Below are positions 1 to 7,908 of a stretch of DNA of 64,000 nucleotides, one piece after another; positions within the stretch are counted from its first letter, which is position 1; every line of letters begins with the position of its first letter. The notes under the pieces were generated by a model. That model was given only the letters and a program-made list of their open reading frames with translations, did no database searches and was not told the origin of the DNA. This DNA is from an uncultured Lachnospiraceae bacterium (GTDB taxonomy: Bacteria > Bacillota > Clostridia > Lachnospirales > Lachnospiraceae): the NCBI GenBank assembly GCA_947169385.1, contig CAMVPR010000007.1, positions 18,466-82,465 on the forward strand. Reading direction: 5' to 3'. A program made the position numbers and the translations under genes.

Positions 1-207
1 CATGAGATGTTTATTTCAAAAGTCAAAATCGAACAAGTGACTCAAGAGGGAGTAATTGTAATATTTGTTCATCAGCTTCTTGTTGCTGTTAGTTTATATT
101 TGGCATCCTATATCGTTTACAAAATCTATTCTTTCCTTACCGGATGGTTTATCAAGTTGATAAAGCCGTTGTGCGATAAAGTTAATATTTCATTGGATGT
201 GAATTGA
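1..207 (+). CDS. C-terminal end of an unidentified membrane protein (partial)
   Basis: The reading frame is open to the left edge, so this is most likely the 3' end of a gene that starts outside the window; the first ATG at base 7 lacks a visible ribosome site. The visible residues hold one hydrophobic segment (about residues 17-36 counted from that ATG, rich in V, L and I) followed by a second, weaker amphipathic stretch. No family can be recognised from so short a tail. A palindromic repeat and a terminator-like hairpin follow it. Confidence is moderate that it is coding, low on anything else. Confidence 0.4.
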   Translation, partial: HEMFISKVKIEQVTQEGVIVIFVHQLLVAVSLYLASYIVYKIYSFLTGWFIKLIKPLCDKVNISLDVN

Positions 208-213
208 TGGGGT

Positions 214-243
214 AAAGATTCTTCGCTTCGCTCAGAATGACAT
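214..243. repeat. Dispersed REP-like element, copy 1
   Basis: The core reads AAGATTCTTCGC followed by TTCGCTCAGAATGACA. Close relatives lie at 4441-4514 (two units facing each other) and, in shortened form, at 59943-59969. All three sit just after a stop codon. This type of short extragenic repeat is widespread in bacterial genomes; no function is assigned. Confidence 0.7.
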
Positions 244-280
244 ATATGGTAAGCTGTAGTATTCTTAAAGCTTGTGTGAA

Positions 281-312
281 TGGCATTTCCTTAAGGAGAT
301 GCTATTTTTATA
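281..312 (+). terminator. Rho-independent terminator-like hairpin
   Basis: TGGCATTTCC and GGAGATGCTA pair as a 10-bp stem with two G-U pairs around a TTAA loop and are followed by TTTTTATAATT. It would end transcription of the gene truncated at the left edge. Confidence 0.6.
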
Positions 313-348
313 ATTGTTACGAGTTAACATATATGCAATTCTTTATAG

Positions 349-378
349 TTGATGTAATCAAGATGATTAGTGTATAAT
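349..378 (+). promoter_or_regulatory. Putative sigma-A promoter for the flavin reductase-rubredoxin gene
   Basis: TTGATG (349-354), an 18-bp spacer and TATAAT (373-378). Transcription would start near 385 and give a leader of about 150 bases. The 208-538 gap otherwise holds only the repeat and hairpin listed separately; no further gene or known RNA element was seen in it. Confidence 0.5.
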
Positions 379-538
379 TAATTCGAGTATGCGGTTATTA
401 TGAGTAATGTGGATATGACGATTAATGTAATAAAGGCTCTATTGCAAGCGGACATTTAAATATTACGGGCTTGTAATGAGTGTAGTAACATGTTATTAAG
501 AGGTTGATTAAGAATTATTTGATTAGGAGGCGTTTACT

Positions 539-1162
539 ATGGATGAAAAGGCGATGTATAAGTTGTCATATGGTTTGTTTGTATTGACGGCTAAGGATGG
601 TGATAAGGAGAATGGATGCATTACGAATACTGCGATGCAGGTGGCTTCCAGTCCGAATCAGATATCATTTGCAATCAATAAGGCGAATTATACGCATGAT
701 ATGGTGATGAAGACTAAGGTGTGTAACATATCGGTGATTGCGGAGGACGCAAGCTTCGATTTGTTTAAGCATTTCGGGTTTCAATCCGGTCGAGATGTAG
801 ATAAGTTTGCGGGTTATACGGACTGTGTTAGAGCAGAGAACGGAGTGCCATACATTGCCAAGGGGACTAATGCTTATTTCTCGATAGAGGTTAAGCAAAT
901 GATTGATCTTGGTTCACATACGCTTTTTATCGGTGTTCCTACTGCGATGGAAGTGTTGTCGGATGTGCCTTCTGCGACTTATGCTTATTATCAGGAGAAT
1001 ATTAAGCCAAAGCCTGAGAAGGTTGGAGAGACATCGAGCGGTGAGACTGTTTGGAGATGCAAGATATGCGGTTACGAGTACGTGGGTGAGGGATTACCGG
1101 ATGATTTTATTTGCCCGCTTTGTAAGCATCCTGCAAGTGATTTTGAGAAGGTTGAGAAGTGA
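539..1162 (+). CDS. Flavin reductase-rubredoxin fusion protein
   Basis: Residues about 1-155 resemble the FMN-binding flavin reductase family (flavoredoxin type), and residues about 170-205 form a rubredoxin with the two iron-binding knuckles CKICGY and CPLCKH about 30 residues apart. Proteins of this build are known as high-molecular-weight rubredoxins in anaerobic clostridia, where they pass electrons between NAD(P)H oxidoreductases and flavodiiron or similar oxygen-detoxifying enzymes. The 207-residue length fits that fusion. A TAGGAGG-like site lies about 9 bases before the ATG. It stands alone, with a promoter upstream and a hairpin terminator downstream. A role in oxygen or peroxide protection is inferred from the family, not from neighbours. 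Confidence 0.88.
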   Translation: MDEKAMYKLSYGLFVLTAKDGDKENGCITNTAMQVASSPNQISFAINKANYTHDMVMKTKVCNISVIAEDASFDLFKHFGFQSGRDVDKFAGYTDCVRAENGVPYIAKGTNAYFSIEVKQMIDLGSHTLFIGVPTAMEVLSDVPSATYAYYQENIKPKPEKVGETSSGETVWRCKICGYEYVGEGLPDDFICPLCKHPASDFEKVEK

Positions 1163-1231
1163 TTAGATACCACGTTATTTTTAGATGATTTTGTTATTTA
1201 ATCAGTATGTTATAGTTAACAATCGGCTGAA

Positions 1232-1295
1232 GTGTGATAATCATCACATAATTTCCGGAAAAAGTGTGATGATTATCACATAATTTCTGGAAAAA
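1232..1295. repeat. Two tandem 32-bp repeats with palindromic core
   Basis: Units start at 1232 and 1264 and differ at only a few positions. Each has a core of the form GTGTGATNATNATCACA and ends in GGAAAAA. A third, altered copy of the core begins exactly one period later at 1296 and forms the arm of the terminator at 1291-1318. Confidence 0.8.
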
Positions 1296-1318
1296 GCGTG
1301 ATGATTATCACGCTTTTT
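1291..1318. terminator. Bidirectional terminator hairpin
   Basis: AAAAAGCGTGA and TCACGCTTTTT are perfect complements around a 6-base centre, so it has a T-run on both strands. It closes the rubredoxin gene and grew from, or was copied into, the upstream 32-bp repeat. Confidence 0.75.
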
Positions 1319-1319
1319 C

Positions 1320-1356
1320 TTGTTTATTGTAATTATATCTGATATAATTACAATAA
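1320..1356 (+). promoter_or_regulatory. Promoter embedded in a 33-bp palindrome
   Basis: TTGTTT (1320-1325), a 17-bp spacer and TATAAT (1343-1348) form a sigma-A-type promoter. The arms 1324-1338 and 1342-1356 are 15-bp perfect inverted repeats around CTG, and cover the spacer, the -10 box and the likely start site. Such a site is well placed to act as an operator for a dimeric repressor. No regulator gene is adjacent, so the binding protein is unknown. Confidence 0.55.
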
Positions 1357-1384
1357 ATACTTTAAACTAAAGGGATGTGGTTAT

Positions 1385-2677
1385 ATGAATAGAAGCATTA
1401 TGAGCGACCTTGTTTCGTGGAAGAATTCACATAGGAGGAAGCCTCTTGTTCTTATGGGAGCCAGGCAAGTAGGTAAGACATGGATTCTTAAAGAATTTGG
1501 TAAAACATTTGAACAATGTATATATATTAATTTTGATAAAGATAATGATTACGCAGAGTTGTTCGAGCGGACTAAGGATGTTAAGCGTATAATTGAACAG
1601 TTGTCATTATTATCTGGGATGACTATTGATAATAACACATTTCTTATTTTAGATGAGATTCAGGAATGTCAAGCTGCATTAGGATCGCTTAAGTATTTTT
1701 GTGAAGAGTTACCCGAGATTTATGTTGCTGCCGCCGGATCTCTTCTTGGACTATCACTTGGTAAGGGGTTTCCGGTTGGAAAAGTTAATGTATTGTCAAT
1801 GTATCCGATGACATTTTGTGAATATCTAAGTGCAACTGATTGTGATAATTTAGTTTCTTATATAAAATCCATTGATAATATAGATAATCTTCCTCAACTT
1901 GTTTTAAATCAATTGGAAGAAAAGGCTAGGATATACTTTATGACTGGCGGTATGCCTGAAGCTGTTGGTTCATGGGTGAATTATAATGATATCAATGAAG
2001 TTAATGATATTCAGCATGAGTTATTGACAACTTATGAGAGGGATATGGGTAAATATCCTGATAATAGTGATATTCCAAAGATTCATTATATATGGAGTTC
2101 AGTAGTGTCGCAACTTTCACGAGAGAATAAAAAATTCTTGTATAGCGTTATTAAGCCTGGAGCGCGGGCTCGTGAGTATGAAAATGCTCTTAATTGGCTT
2201 GTGAATGCCAGACTTTTAGATAAAGTATATAATGTTAAAAAGCCTGATTTGCCGTTGAGTTCATATTATGACTTGTCTTCATTTAAAATATATATGAATG
2301 ATGTTGGGTTACTTCGTAGTAAATGTGGTATAGAGAATGCTATAGGCGTGGACGGTCTTTTTAACGAGTTTAGTGGAGCGTTTGCTGAAAACTATGTATA
2401 TCAAAGCTTAGTAGCAAATGGATTTGAGGTGAGTTATTGGAAGGATGCTAAGCATGAGATGGATTTTTTGATTCAGTACAAGGACGAAGTGTATCCTATC
2501 GAGGTCAAGTCTGGTTCAAATATTAAATCTGCAAGTATGAAGGCGTTTGGAGAGAAATATAATCCGCGCGTTATGATACGAACCTCAATGTTGAATTTAT
2601 CTTTCGATGGAAGAGTTCTTAACATTCCATTGTATCTTATTGATTTTATAAAACAATTTATTGATTTAATAGGATAG
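1385..2677 (+). CDS. AAA+ ATPase with DUF4143 domain
   Basis: The N-terminal half is a P-loop ATPase: Walker A GARQVGKT at residues 25-32 and Walker B FLILDEIQE near residue 90. The C-terminal half matches the DUF4143 family and carries a restriction-endonuclease-fold signature, MDFLI followed by IEVKSG near residue 375 (a D-x(n)-E-x-K arrangement). Proteins of this family are abundant and often variable between strains; their cellular role is not established. AAAGGG lies nine bases before the ATG. The gene is monocistronic, with a palindromic promoter in front and a weak hairpin behind. A role in DNA transactions or defence is only a guess. Confidence 0.85.
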   Translation: MNRSIMSDLVSWKNSHRRKPLVLMGARQVGKTWILKEFGKTFEQCIYINFDKDNDYAELFERTKDVKRIIEQLSLLSGMTIDNNTFLILDEIQECQAALGSLKYFCEELPEIYVAAAGSLLGLSLGKGFPVGKVNVLSMYPMTFCEYLSATDCDNLVSYIKSIDNIDNLPQLVLNQLEEKARIYFMTGGMPEAVGSWVNYNDINEVNDIQHELLTTYERDMGKYPDNSDIPKIHYIWSSVVSQLSRENKKFLYSVIKPGARAREYENALNWLVNARLLDKVYNVKKPDLPLSSYYDLSSFKIYMNDVGLLRSKCGIENAIGVDGLFNEFSGAFAENYVYQSLVANGFEVSYWKDAKHEMDFLIQYKDEVYPIEVKSGSNIKSASMKAFGEKYNPRVMIRTSMLNLSFDGRVLNIPLYLIDFIKQFIDLIG

Positions 2678-2709
2678 AAACTAAATTGAATAGTTATATA
2701 AGAAAATAT

Positions 2710-2759
2710 ATCATTTCACTGCTTTTTTCAACGAAAAATGTTGAAGTGATACGTTTTTT
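2710..2759 (+). terminator. Weak terminator-like hairpin
   Basis: TTCAAC and GTTGAA (2727-2745) pair around a 7-base loop, an outer ATCATTTC / GAAGTGAT pairing is an alternative, and a TTTTTT run follows at about 2754. The stem is short, so the call is tentative. Confidence 0.35.
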
Positions 2760-2760
2760 C

Positions 2761-2789
2761 TTGCATTGTATTCGATTTTGGTCTACAAT
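2761..2789 (+). promoter_or_regulatory. Putative sigma-A promoter for the envelope block
   Basis: TTGCAT (2761-2766), a 17-bp spacer and TACAAT (2784-2789). It would start the mRNA about 40 bases before the membrane protein gene at 2838. Confidence 0.55.
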
Positions 2790-2837
2790 ATTGAATGTTG
2801 TGAAATCTACGATTAGATATTTAGTTAAGGAGATTTA

Positions 2838-4439
2838 ATGATGGCTACTCAAACTAAGAAGAAAAAGAAGAATGTTGATTTAGAGACAGATAATCAGAAG
2901 TTGGGAAGAATAGTCTCAAGGATGTTCTTCTTTTTAATCATGATTGTATTACCTTTGTACTATGACAGTCAAGCTTATCTTAATATGATTGGATCTAAAG
3001 GTAAATGTGCTTCAATATGTATTTATATTGCTTTAATAGGTGTGTTCTGCTACTATTTTCATGGTTTGCTTGCTGGAGAGTACAAGTTCGATTTTACATT
3101 TAAACGTTGGCATCCTATGGATTATATTGTGTTAGCGCTTGTGTTTGGTATGGCTATAGCTTGCTTTACATCTGCTGATTATAAGTTGTGCCTCTCGGGA
3201 GAAAAAGGTTTTTATAACGGAGCTCTTAAACTTGGCCTTTTGGCTGTTATGTACTTCTTTGCTTCAAGACATATAAAGGCAGAGAAGAAGATTTGGGACA
3301 TTGTTCTTATAGTTTCTGATGTTATAGGTTTTTGGATGTTCCTTAACTTCTGCTCATTTGATGTGTTTAATCTACATGCTATGATTATAGAAGAGCAGTA
3401 TTATTCATACTCGGCATCATTGGGGAATGTAGACAGTATTTCAGCGTATTATTCTATTTTCGCCTCGGTTGTATTCTTCCTCTTTTTGAATGAGAAGGAT
3501 GAAAAACGTATGCCGGCAATGACTATTCACCTTGTATTTGCTATTATGGGTGTATTGACTACTCATTCAGATGGACTTGCGTTTGGTTTATTCTTTATGT
3601 CTATTATATTTGCCAAGTATGCACTCGAGGATGAGGAAAGATGCTCTAGAGCGTTTTTGCTTTTAGCTATAGTTGGAGCAGAGATGACTTTCTTAAGACT
3701 GTTGCATGCGATTTCAGCAGAAAGAGTGTTGTTTACCGAAGAATTAACAAACAAAATGATTGATAAATGGGTAGGCGTGCCTGTTCTTATCGTATTTGGT
3801 TTGTTGTACTATCTTATGAAGAAATCAAAGATTAATTATCACCAGAAAGTCATGAATGCATTTGCTTGGATCTACGTTGTTCTTGCATCTGTAGGTTTCA
3901 TCGGTGCAGCAATCTACATTATGAATAACTTGTCCAATGATTTCGGTACCGGTCGTGGTGGCATCTGGAAGGGTGGAATCGAACTCTTTAAGAGCCTTAG
4001 CGGTGACGATAAGATCTTTGGACTTGGACCTCACATGGTTAGAGAGGGACTTACTGAGAAGGTATATCAGTTTATTGATGACAGTAACCTTGCATTTGCA
4101 ACTTGTCATAATGGTATATTGGAGATTATGAATACCCTTGGTATCTGGGGAATGGTATTCGGTATAGCGCTTTGGGTAGTTATGCTTGTTCCGTTCTTTA
4201 AGAATCATGAGGGATGGACTACTGAGAGAGTTGCTTATCTTGCTGCAGCATTTGCTTATCTTGGACAGTCTATGGTTGGTAACCCTTATTCTATGACTGT
4301 GCCTATGTTTTATTTGATAATTACGCTTTACAGGGATCAGATATATCAGGCGAGACTCTTGGAGCTCAATGAGGTTGGTGAGGTTGAGGCTCAGGAAGCG
4401 CCTAAGAGTGCCAAGAACAGTAAGTCTAAGAAGAAATAA
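2838..4439 (+). CDS. O-antigen ligase/polymerase-like polytopic membrane protein
   Basis: After a Lys-rich cytoplasmic N-terminus the protein holds roughly ten to twelve hydrophobic segments and a Lys-rich C-terminal tail. A soluble loop near residues 365-425 with GTGRGGIWKGG and HNGILEI is the region that in the Wzy/WaaL superfamily carries the periplasmic or extracellular catalytic loop, including a conserved R and H. Length (533) and topology fit that superfamily. The following genes are UDP-galactopyranose mutase and signal peptidase I, so a job in surface polysaccharide assembly is plausible. The substrate cannot be told. AAGGAG precedes the start by 5 bases; the second ATG at 2841 is an alternative. 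Confidence 0.7.
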   Translation: MMATQTKKKKKNVDLETDNQKLGRIVSRMFFFLIMIVLPLYYDSQAYLNMIGSKGKCASICIYIALIGVFCYYFHGLLAGEYKFDFTFKRWHPMDYIVLALVFGMAIACFTSADYKLCLSGEKGFYNGALKLGLLAVMYFFASRHIKAEKKIWDIVLIVSDVIGFWMFLNFCSFDVFNLHAMIIEEQYYSYSASLGNVDSISAYYSIFASVVFFLFLNEKDEKRMPAMTIHLVFAIMGVLTTHSDGLAFGLFFMSIIFAKYALEDEERCSRAFLLLAIVGAEMTFLRLLHAISAERVLFTEELTNKMIDKWVGVPVLIVFGLLYYLMKKSKINYHQKVMNAFAWIYVVLASVGFIGAAIYIMNNLSNDFGTGRGGIWKGGIELFKSLSGDDKIFGLGPHMVREGLTEKVYQFIDDSNLAFATCHNGILEIMNTLGIWGMVFGIALWVVMLVPFFKNHEGWTTERVAYLAAAFAYLGQSMVGNPYSMTVPMFYLIITLYRDQIYQARLLELNEVGEVEAQEAPKSAKNSKSKKK

Positions 4440-4440
4440 T

Positions 4441-4514
4441 AAAGATTCTTCGCTGCGCTCAGAATGACAGGGTAGTATAATGTCATCCTGAGGAACGAAG
4501 TGACTAAGGATCTT
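4441..4514. repeat. Dispersed REP-like element, two facing units
   Basis: Unit one is 4441-4469 and unit two 4481-4514, in inverted orientation (AAGATTCTTCGCTGCGC... against ...CGAAGTGACTAAGGATCTT). The element fills the gap between the membrane protein stop and the ribosome site of glf, so it would form a long hairpin in the mRNA linker. Confidence 0.7.
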
Positions 4515-4529
4515 AAAAAGGGAGAGAAT

Positions 4530-5672
4530 ATGTCCGAATACGATTACTTGATTGTTGGGGCCGGACTTTATGGTGCTACATTTGCAAGGCAGGCTGCTGA
4601 CGCTAAGAAAAAGGTATTAGTTATTGATAAGAGAGACCATATAGGTGGCAATGTCTATACCGAGTCGGTTGAGAACGTCGTTGTACATCGCTATGGCGCG
4701 CATATTTTCCATACTAACAGTGAGAGAGCATGGAATTATGTCAATCGATTCGCTACTTTCAATAGGTTTACCAACTCTCCGGTTGCTAACTATAAAGGAG
4801 AGCTTTATTCACTTCCTTTCAATATGTATACTTTCAATAAGATGTGGGGAGTTACGACTCCTGATGAGGCGAAGGCTATTATTGAGAGACAGAGGGAAGA
4901 GGCAGGGATAACAGAGCCTAAGAATCTTGAAGAACAGGCGATTTCGTTAGTAGGTACAGATATTTACGAGAAACTTATCAAAGGCTACACAATGAAGCAG
5001 TGGGGCAGAGCGTGTGATAAGCTTCCTGCGTTTATTATTAAGAGGCTTCCTGTCAGGCTTACATTTGACAATAACTACTTTATTGCTCTCTATCAGGGTA
5101 TTCCTGTTGGCGGATACACCGATATGGTTGCCAATATGCTTAAAGGTATTGAGTATAGACTTTCTACGGATTATCTCGAGAATAAAGAAGAGTATGACAG
5201 TTTAGCTGACAAGGTTGTTTATACAGGACCTATAGATGCTTATTTTGGCTATGAGTTGGGTGCGTTACAGTATCGCTCGGTTAGATTCGAGACGGAAGTG
5301 CTTGATATGCCTAATTATCAAGGCAATGCTGCAGTCAATTACACTGATTCTGAGACTCCGTACACAAGGATTATTGAGCATAAGTGGTTTGAATTCGGTA
5401 AGGATAGGAACGGTGATGACATTCCTAAGACTGTTATAAGTAAGGAGTATAGCCGCGAGTGGGAGGTAGGCATTGAGCCTTACTATCCTGTAAATGATGA
5501 TGAGAATGCCAAGTTGTACGCGCAGTACAAGGCTTTAGCTGACAAGGAAAGCAATGTTATATTTGGTGGAAGACTTGGTGAATATAAATATTACGACATG
5601 GATGCTGTTATATTGGCGGCTCTTGACAAGGCTTCTTTGACTTTGAAGGGCGATTTTGTCGTTAAATGGTAA
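4530..5672 (+). CDS. glf: UDP-galactopyranose mutase
   Basis: This FAD enzyme interconverts UDP-galactopyranose and UDP-galactofuranose, the donor for galactofuranose in surface glycans. The dinucleotide fold is clear at the N-terminus (DYLIVGAGLYGATFARQA, then VIDKRDHIGGN), and the family block RYGAHIFHT and the substrate region around YTMKQWG are present. The 380-residue length is normal. The frame can be read from 4500, but that would translate the REP-like repeat; the ATG at 4530, preceded by AAGGGAGAG, is chosen. It lies between an O-antigen-ligase-like gene and lepB and ends 20 bases before lepB, which supports co-transcription. Confidence 0.93.
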   Translation: MSEYDYLIVGAGLYGATFARQAADAKKKVLVIDKRDHIGGNVYTESVENVVVHRYGAHIFHTNSERAWNYVNRFATFNRFTNSPVANYKGELYSLPFNMYTFNKMWGVTTPDEAKAIIERQREEAGITEPKNLEEQAISLVGTDIYEKLIKGYTMKQWGRACDKLPAFIIKRLPVRLTFDNNYFIALYQGIPVGGYTDMVANMLKGIEYRLSTDYLENKEEYDSLADKVVYTGPIDAYFGYELGALQYRSVRFETEVLDMPNYQGNAAVNYTDSETPYTRIIEHKWFEFGKDRNGDDIPKTVISKEYSREWEVGIEPYYPVNDDENAKLYAQYKALADKESNVIFGGRLGEYKYYDMDAVILAALDKASLTLKGDFVVKW

Positions 5673-5692
5673 TATGAGAGAGGTTTATTATT

Positions 5693-6649
5693 ATGGATGA
5701 GAATAAGGATTTAGAACTTGACAATGTTGTTGAGGAAGAAGAGAATACTACTTTAGAGACTTCTGAGGTGGCTGATGATGCGGCTACAGACAATTCTTCT
5801 AAGGATGAGGACCCTGCCAAGATGGTGAGTGAAGGATATTACCTCATTCATAAGCCTTCTAAATGGCTTATGACCAAGGGAGACATATTATTCTACAGCT
5901 TTTTACTTGTGTTGGTTGTAGCTGTATTTATTGTCTCTAAGTTTATTATAGGTTTTTACAGTGTTGAAGGTGATTCTATGAAGAATACCTTTAGAGACGG
6001 AGATACCGGCATTTGCCTCAAATGGCACGCTAAGTCTTCGCTTGAGCATAACGACATCGTTATATTCTGGGCTGACGAGCTTGATGAGTTTATTATTAAG
6101 CGTTGTGTTGCAACTCCGGGCGAGACAATTGAGATGCACGAAGGCGTGTTGAAGGTTAATGGCGAAGTTGTTGATGAAGAGAAGTACATCAGAGAGCCTA
6201 TGGAACCTGACGAAGGCGAGATAGAGCCTACTGTACTCGGGGATGATGAATTCTTTGCGATGGGAGATAACCGTAACGAGAGCTGCGATTGTCGTGATTT
6301 AGGTCCGGCCAAGCTTTCTAAGATTGACGGTATTGTATTAACCAACTTCGGCAAGACCGGAATCACCAAGAAGAAGCTGTTCTATATTATAGGTGCAATT
6401 TTCCTTGTGTTGCTTATACTTAGCTTCATTGAAGATGCAATTCAGAAGAAGAAACTCAGTGAGCTCCCTAAGGAGCTTCAGGACCTTGAGTTTGACTATG
6501 TAGCCAATGATGACGGCACTTTCACGGTTGGCCTTAAGGATAAGGATACGGACGAACTCCACGAGCCTAAGGTGGTCAAGAATTACAAAGAGGCTAAGGC
6601 GTATGCGTCTAAGTACGCTAAGGGATTTTATCATTATTTGGCAAAATAG
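5693..6649 (+). CDS. lepB: Signal peptidase I with acidic N-terminus and C-terminal extension
   Basis: It cleaves signal peptides from exported proteins at the outer face of the membrane. The nucleophile is S95 in VEGDSMKNT and the general base K136 in FIIKRCVATPGE; the later box GDNRNESCDCRDLG matches the usual GDNR...S.DSR with the second Ser replaced by Cys. One membrane segment lies near residues 65-88. Unusual parts are a roughly 45-residue acidic N-terminal cytoplasmic segment and, after a second membrane segment near residues 230-250, a tail of about 70 residues that the core enzyme lacks. Follows glf by 20 bases. Ribosome site GAGAGG. Confidence 0.9.
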   Translation: MDENKDLELDNVVEEEENTTLETSEVADDAATDNSSKDEDPAKMVSEGYYLIHKPSKWLMTKGDILFYSFLLVLVVAVFIVSKFIIGFYSVEGDSMKNTFRDGDTGICLKWHAKSSLEHNDIVIFWADELDEFIIKRCVATPGETIEMHEGVLKVNGEVVDEEKYIREPMEPDEGEIEPTVLGDDEFFAMGDNRNESCDCRDLGPAKLSKIDGIVLTNFGKTGITKKKLFYIIGAIFLVLLILSFIEDAIQKKKLSELPKELQDLEFDYVANDDGTFTVGLKDKDTDELHEPKVVKNYKEAKAYASKYAKGFYHYLAK

Positions 6650-6672
6650 TTTTTAATATGACTAATTTGCTC

Positions 6673-6701
6673 TTGAATTTTTCGTTAAAAGTAGGTATTA
6701 T
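6673..6701 (+). promoter_or_regulatory. Putative sigma-A promoter for gap
   Basis: TTGAAT (6673-6678), a 17-bp spacer and TATTAT (6696-6701), giving a leader of about 60 bases before gap. Confidence 0.6.
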
Positions 6702-6768
6702 ATATCTATGATTGATTAGGGGCAATGCCCTTAGTCAAATATTATTTATTTCTAGGAGGAATTAAGAA

Positions 6769-7806
6769 ATGGCAGTAAAAGTAGCAATTAACGGTTTCGG
6801 ACGTATCGGTCGTCTTGCATTCAGACAGATGTTTGATGCTGAGGGTTATGAGGTTGTAGCAATCAACGATCTCACTAAGCCTTCTATGCTCGCTAACCTT
6901 TTGAAGTATGACACCGCTCAGGGTGGATATGCAGGTTACATCGGTGAGGGTAAGCACACAGTTTCTGCTGATGATGATGCTAACACAATCACTGTTGATG
7001 GCAAGACACTTAAGATCTACGCTGAGGCAGATGCTAAGAATTGTCCTTGGAAGGATCTTGATGTTGATGTAGTTTTAGAGTGTACAGGTTTCTACTGCTC
7101 TAAAGATAAGTCACAGGCTCACATCGACGCCGGTGCTAAGAAGGTAGTTATTTCAGCTCCAGCCGGTAACGACCTTAAGACCATTGTTTACTCAGTTAAT
7201 GAGAAGACTCTTACAGCTGATGATACTATCATTTCTGCTGCTTCATGTACAACTAACTGCTTGGCTCCTATGGCTGACGCACTTAACAAGTATGCTCCAA
7301 TCCAGAGCGGTATTATGAGCACTATCCATGCATACACTGGTGACCAGATGATCCTTGACGGACCACATCGTAAGGGTGACCTTCGTCGTGCACGTGCAGG
7401 TGCTGCTAACATTGTACCTAACTCAACAGGTGCTGCTAAGGCTATCGGTCTTGTTATTCCAGAGCTCAACGGTAAGTTAATCGGATCTGCACAGCGTGTT
7501 CCTGTTCCTACAGGTTCTACAACTATCTTAACAGCTGTTGTTAAGAAGGCAGGCGTTACTGTTGAAGATATCAACGCAGCTATGAAGGCAGCAGCCAGCG
7601 ATAGCTTTGGTTACAATGAGGATCCAATCGTTTCTAGCGATGTAATCGGTATGAGATATGGTTCACTCTTTGATGCAACTCAGACTATGGTATCACAGAT
7701 CGCTGATGATCTTTACGAGGTTCAGGTTGTTTCTTGGTATGACAATGAGAACAGCTACACTTCTCAGATGGTTCGTACTATTAAGTACTTTGCAGAGCTT
7801 GCTTAA
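6769..7806 (+). CDS. gap: Glyceraldehyde-3-phosphate dehydrogenase, type I
   Basis: It oxidises and phosphorylates glyceraldehyde 3-phosphate with NAD+ in the cytoplasm. The Rossmann start [15 protein letters not shown] and the active-site block SCTTNCLAP (catalytic C160) are intact, as is the C-terminal [15 protein letters not shown] motif. The 345 residues fit the family. A strong TAGGAGGAATTAAG site lies ahead of the ATG. Codon use is biased to a narrow set (for example GCT, GGT, AAG), as expected for a highly expressed gene. A terminator separates it from pgk, so it may be made in excess over pgk and tpiA. Confidence 0.98.
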   Translation: MAVKVAINGFGRIGRLAFRQMFDAEGYEVVAINDLTKPSMLANLLKYDTAQGGYAGYIGEGKHTVSADDDANTITVDGKTLKIYAEADAKNCPWKDLDVDVVLECTGFYCSKDKSQAHIDAGAKKVVISAPAGNDLKTIVYSVNEKTLTADDTIISAASCTTNCLAPMADALNKYAPIQSGIMSTIHAYTGDQMILDGPHRKGDLRRARAGAANIVPNSTGAAKAIGLVIPELNGKLIGSAQRVPVPTGSTTILTAVVKKAGVTVEDINAAMKAAASDSFGYNEDPIVSSDVIGMRYGSLFDATQTMVSQIADDLYEVQVVSWYDNENSYTSQMVRTIKYFAELA

Positions 7807-7841
7807 TAGCAGGGTTTTGCACACATTTCGAAAGACCTTGA

Positions 7842-7883
7842 GGGTCCGGTCATTTGGGCCGGACCCATTTTTACTATTTTTTC
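7842..7883 (+). terminator. Terminator or attenuator between gap and pgk
   Basis: GGGTCCGG and CCGGACCC pair as a GC-rich stem (7842-7866) followed by ATTTTTACTATTTTTTC. With no clear promoter between it and pgk, partial read-through probably feeds pgk and tpiA. Confidence 0.8.
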
Positions 7884-7908
7884 TTAATATGAAAGGAGCT
7901 TATTAATA

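Noticed and set aside
4500..4529. Longer N-terminus for glf
   Set aside because: It would translate the REP-like repeat, lacks a ribosome site, and the ATG at 4530 gives the family-like start.
7188..7574. Minus-strand frame within gap
   Set aside because: Shadow of a highly biased gene; no homology and no start signals.
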